DNA from: Candidatus Electrothrix marina
GTDB lineage: Bacteria; Desulfobacterota; Desulfobulbia; Desulfobulbales; Desulfobulbaceae
Reading direction: 5' to 3'
Assembly (NCBI GenBank): GCA_004028495.1
Contig: MTKS01000135.1
Coordinates: 1-5,272 of the forward strand
Length of the DNA: 5,272 nucleotides
Numbering within the stretch: position 1 is the first letter of the stretch; the number at the start of each line of letters is the position of its first letter. The notes beneath the pieces were generated by a model, which was not told the DNA's origin, did not search any database, and worked only from the letters and a program-made list of their open reading frames with translations. The position numbers were made by a program, and so were the translations under genes. Below, one piece after another: positions 4,993 through 5,272 of the stretch.

Positions 4993-5272
4993 ATGGAACA
5001 GGATATTCGGGATGATAATCCCTTTTACAGAAACTGGCATGACCTTGTTAACCCGGAACGTCTGGAGGTTACCAGGGACAGCCATACGGAGAGGTATGGC
5101 AAATTTATCTGCCAGCCTTTAGAACGCGGTTTTGCAGCGACAATAGGGAATTCCTTACGCAGGATTCTCCTCTCCTCTATCAGAGGCGCTGCGATTACAT
5201 CGGTTCGGATTGAGGGAGCTGATCATGAGTTTACCACAATTGACGGAGTGCATGAAGACGTCGCTGATATTA
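4993..5272 (+). CDS. rpoA: DNA-directed RNA polymerase subunit alpha (5' part)
   Basis: Alpha dimerises to start RNA polymerase assembly; its C-terminal domain, not present here, contacts promoter UP elements and activators. The first 93 codons are visible and remain open to the window end. The N-terminal-domain hallmark [20 protein letters not shown] (41-60) is clear, including the Arg56-Arg57 pair equivalent to E. coli Arg44-Arg45, followed by [20 protein letters not shown] and [15 protein letters not shown] lies about 12 residues further in than in E. coli, because of an N-terminal lead-in with [16 protein letters not shown], which I recall as typical of deltaproteobacterial alphas. The ATG at 4993 has only weak upstream AAGG (4978-4981) or AGG (4984-4986). 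The position after rpsD is the standard alpha-operon order. Confidence 0.96.
   Translation, partial: MEQDIRDDNPFYRNWHDLVNPERLEVTRDSHTERYGKFICQPLERGFAATIGNSLRRILLSSIRGAAITSVRIEGADHEFTTIDGVHEDVADI

Noticed and set aside
1..5272. Novel system, mobile element, CRISPR array or RNA gene
   Set aside because: Apart from short spacers, the whole window is accounted for by conserved spc/alpha operon genes. No repeats, integrase, transposase or tRNA-like sequence was seen.

Overview
This window is a conserved bacterial ribosomal-protein locus, the distal part of the spc operon joined to the alpha operon, with every gene on the + strand. In order it holds rpsE (3' end only), rpmD, rplO, secY, map, infA, rpmJ, rpsM, rpsK, rpsD and rpoA (5' part only). 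The product identities are secure because the family signatures are readable in the translations. The best guess at source is a Desulfobacterota/deltaproteobacterium, perhaps a Desulfobulbales-like sulfate reducer. That guess rests on gene order (secY-map-infA-rpmJ-rpsM-rpsK-rpsD-rpoA), an RpoA N-terminus with an '[13 protein letters not shown]' lead-in resembling deltaproteobacterial alpha subunits, and moderate GC. It comes from memory of these families, not from a search, and is only moderately confident.

Layout: positions 1-2863 carry the end of the spc cluster. The rplO-secY-map part is very tight (3-5 nt gaps, with the RBS inside the preceding gene), but rpsE and rpmD are separated by an unusual 80-nt gap. 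After map comes a clear intrinsic terminator (2892-2914). It is followed at once by an AT-rich stretch with a good sigma70-type promoter (about 2937-2965) driving infA. From infA onward (3007 to the end) the genes are spaced more loosely (17-87 nt). Three spacers contain a candidate hairpin: a weak terminator-like one before rpsM, a 9-bp one between rpsM and rpsK, and a 6-bp one between rpsK and rpsD.

How the genes work together: S5, L30, L15, L36, S13, S11 and S4 are ribosome building blocks; IF-1 acts in translation initiation; RpoA nucleates RNA polymerase assembly; SecY is the channel of the Sec translocon; and Map removes the initiator methionine from nascent proteins. The cluster therefore couples synthesis of ribosomes, RNA polymerase, protein export and N-terminal processing.

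I found no mobile element, CRISPR array, tRNA, defence gene or novel system. What merits a second look is non-coding: the terminator/promoter switch before infA, a likely transcription start inside a T-tract, and the structured spacers.
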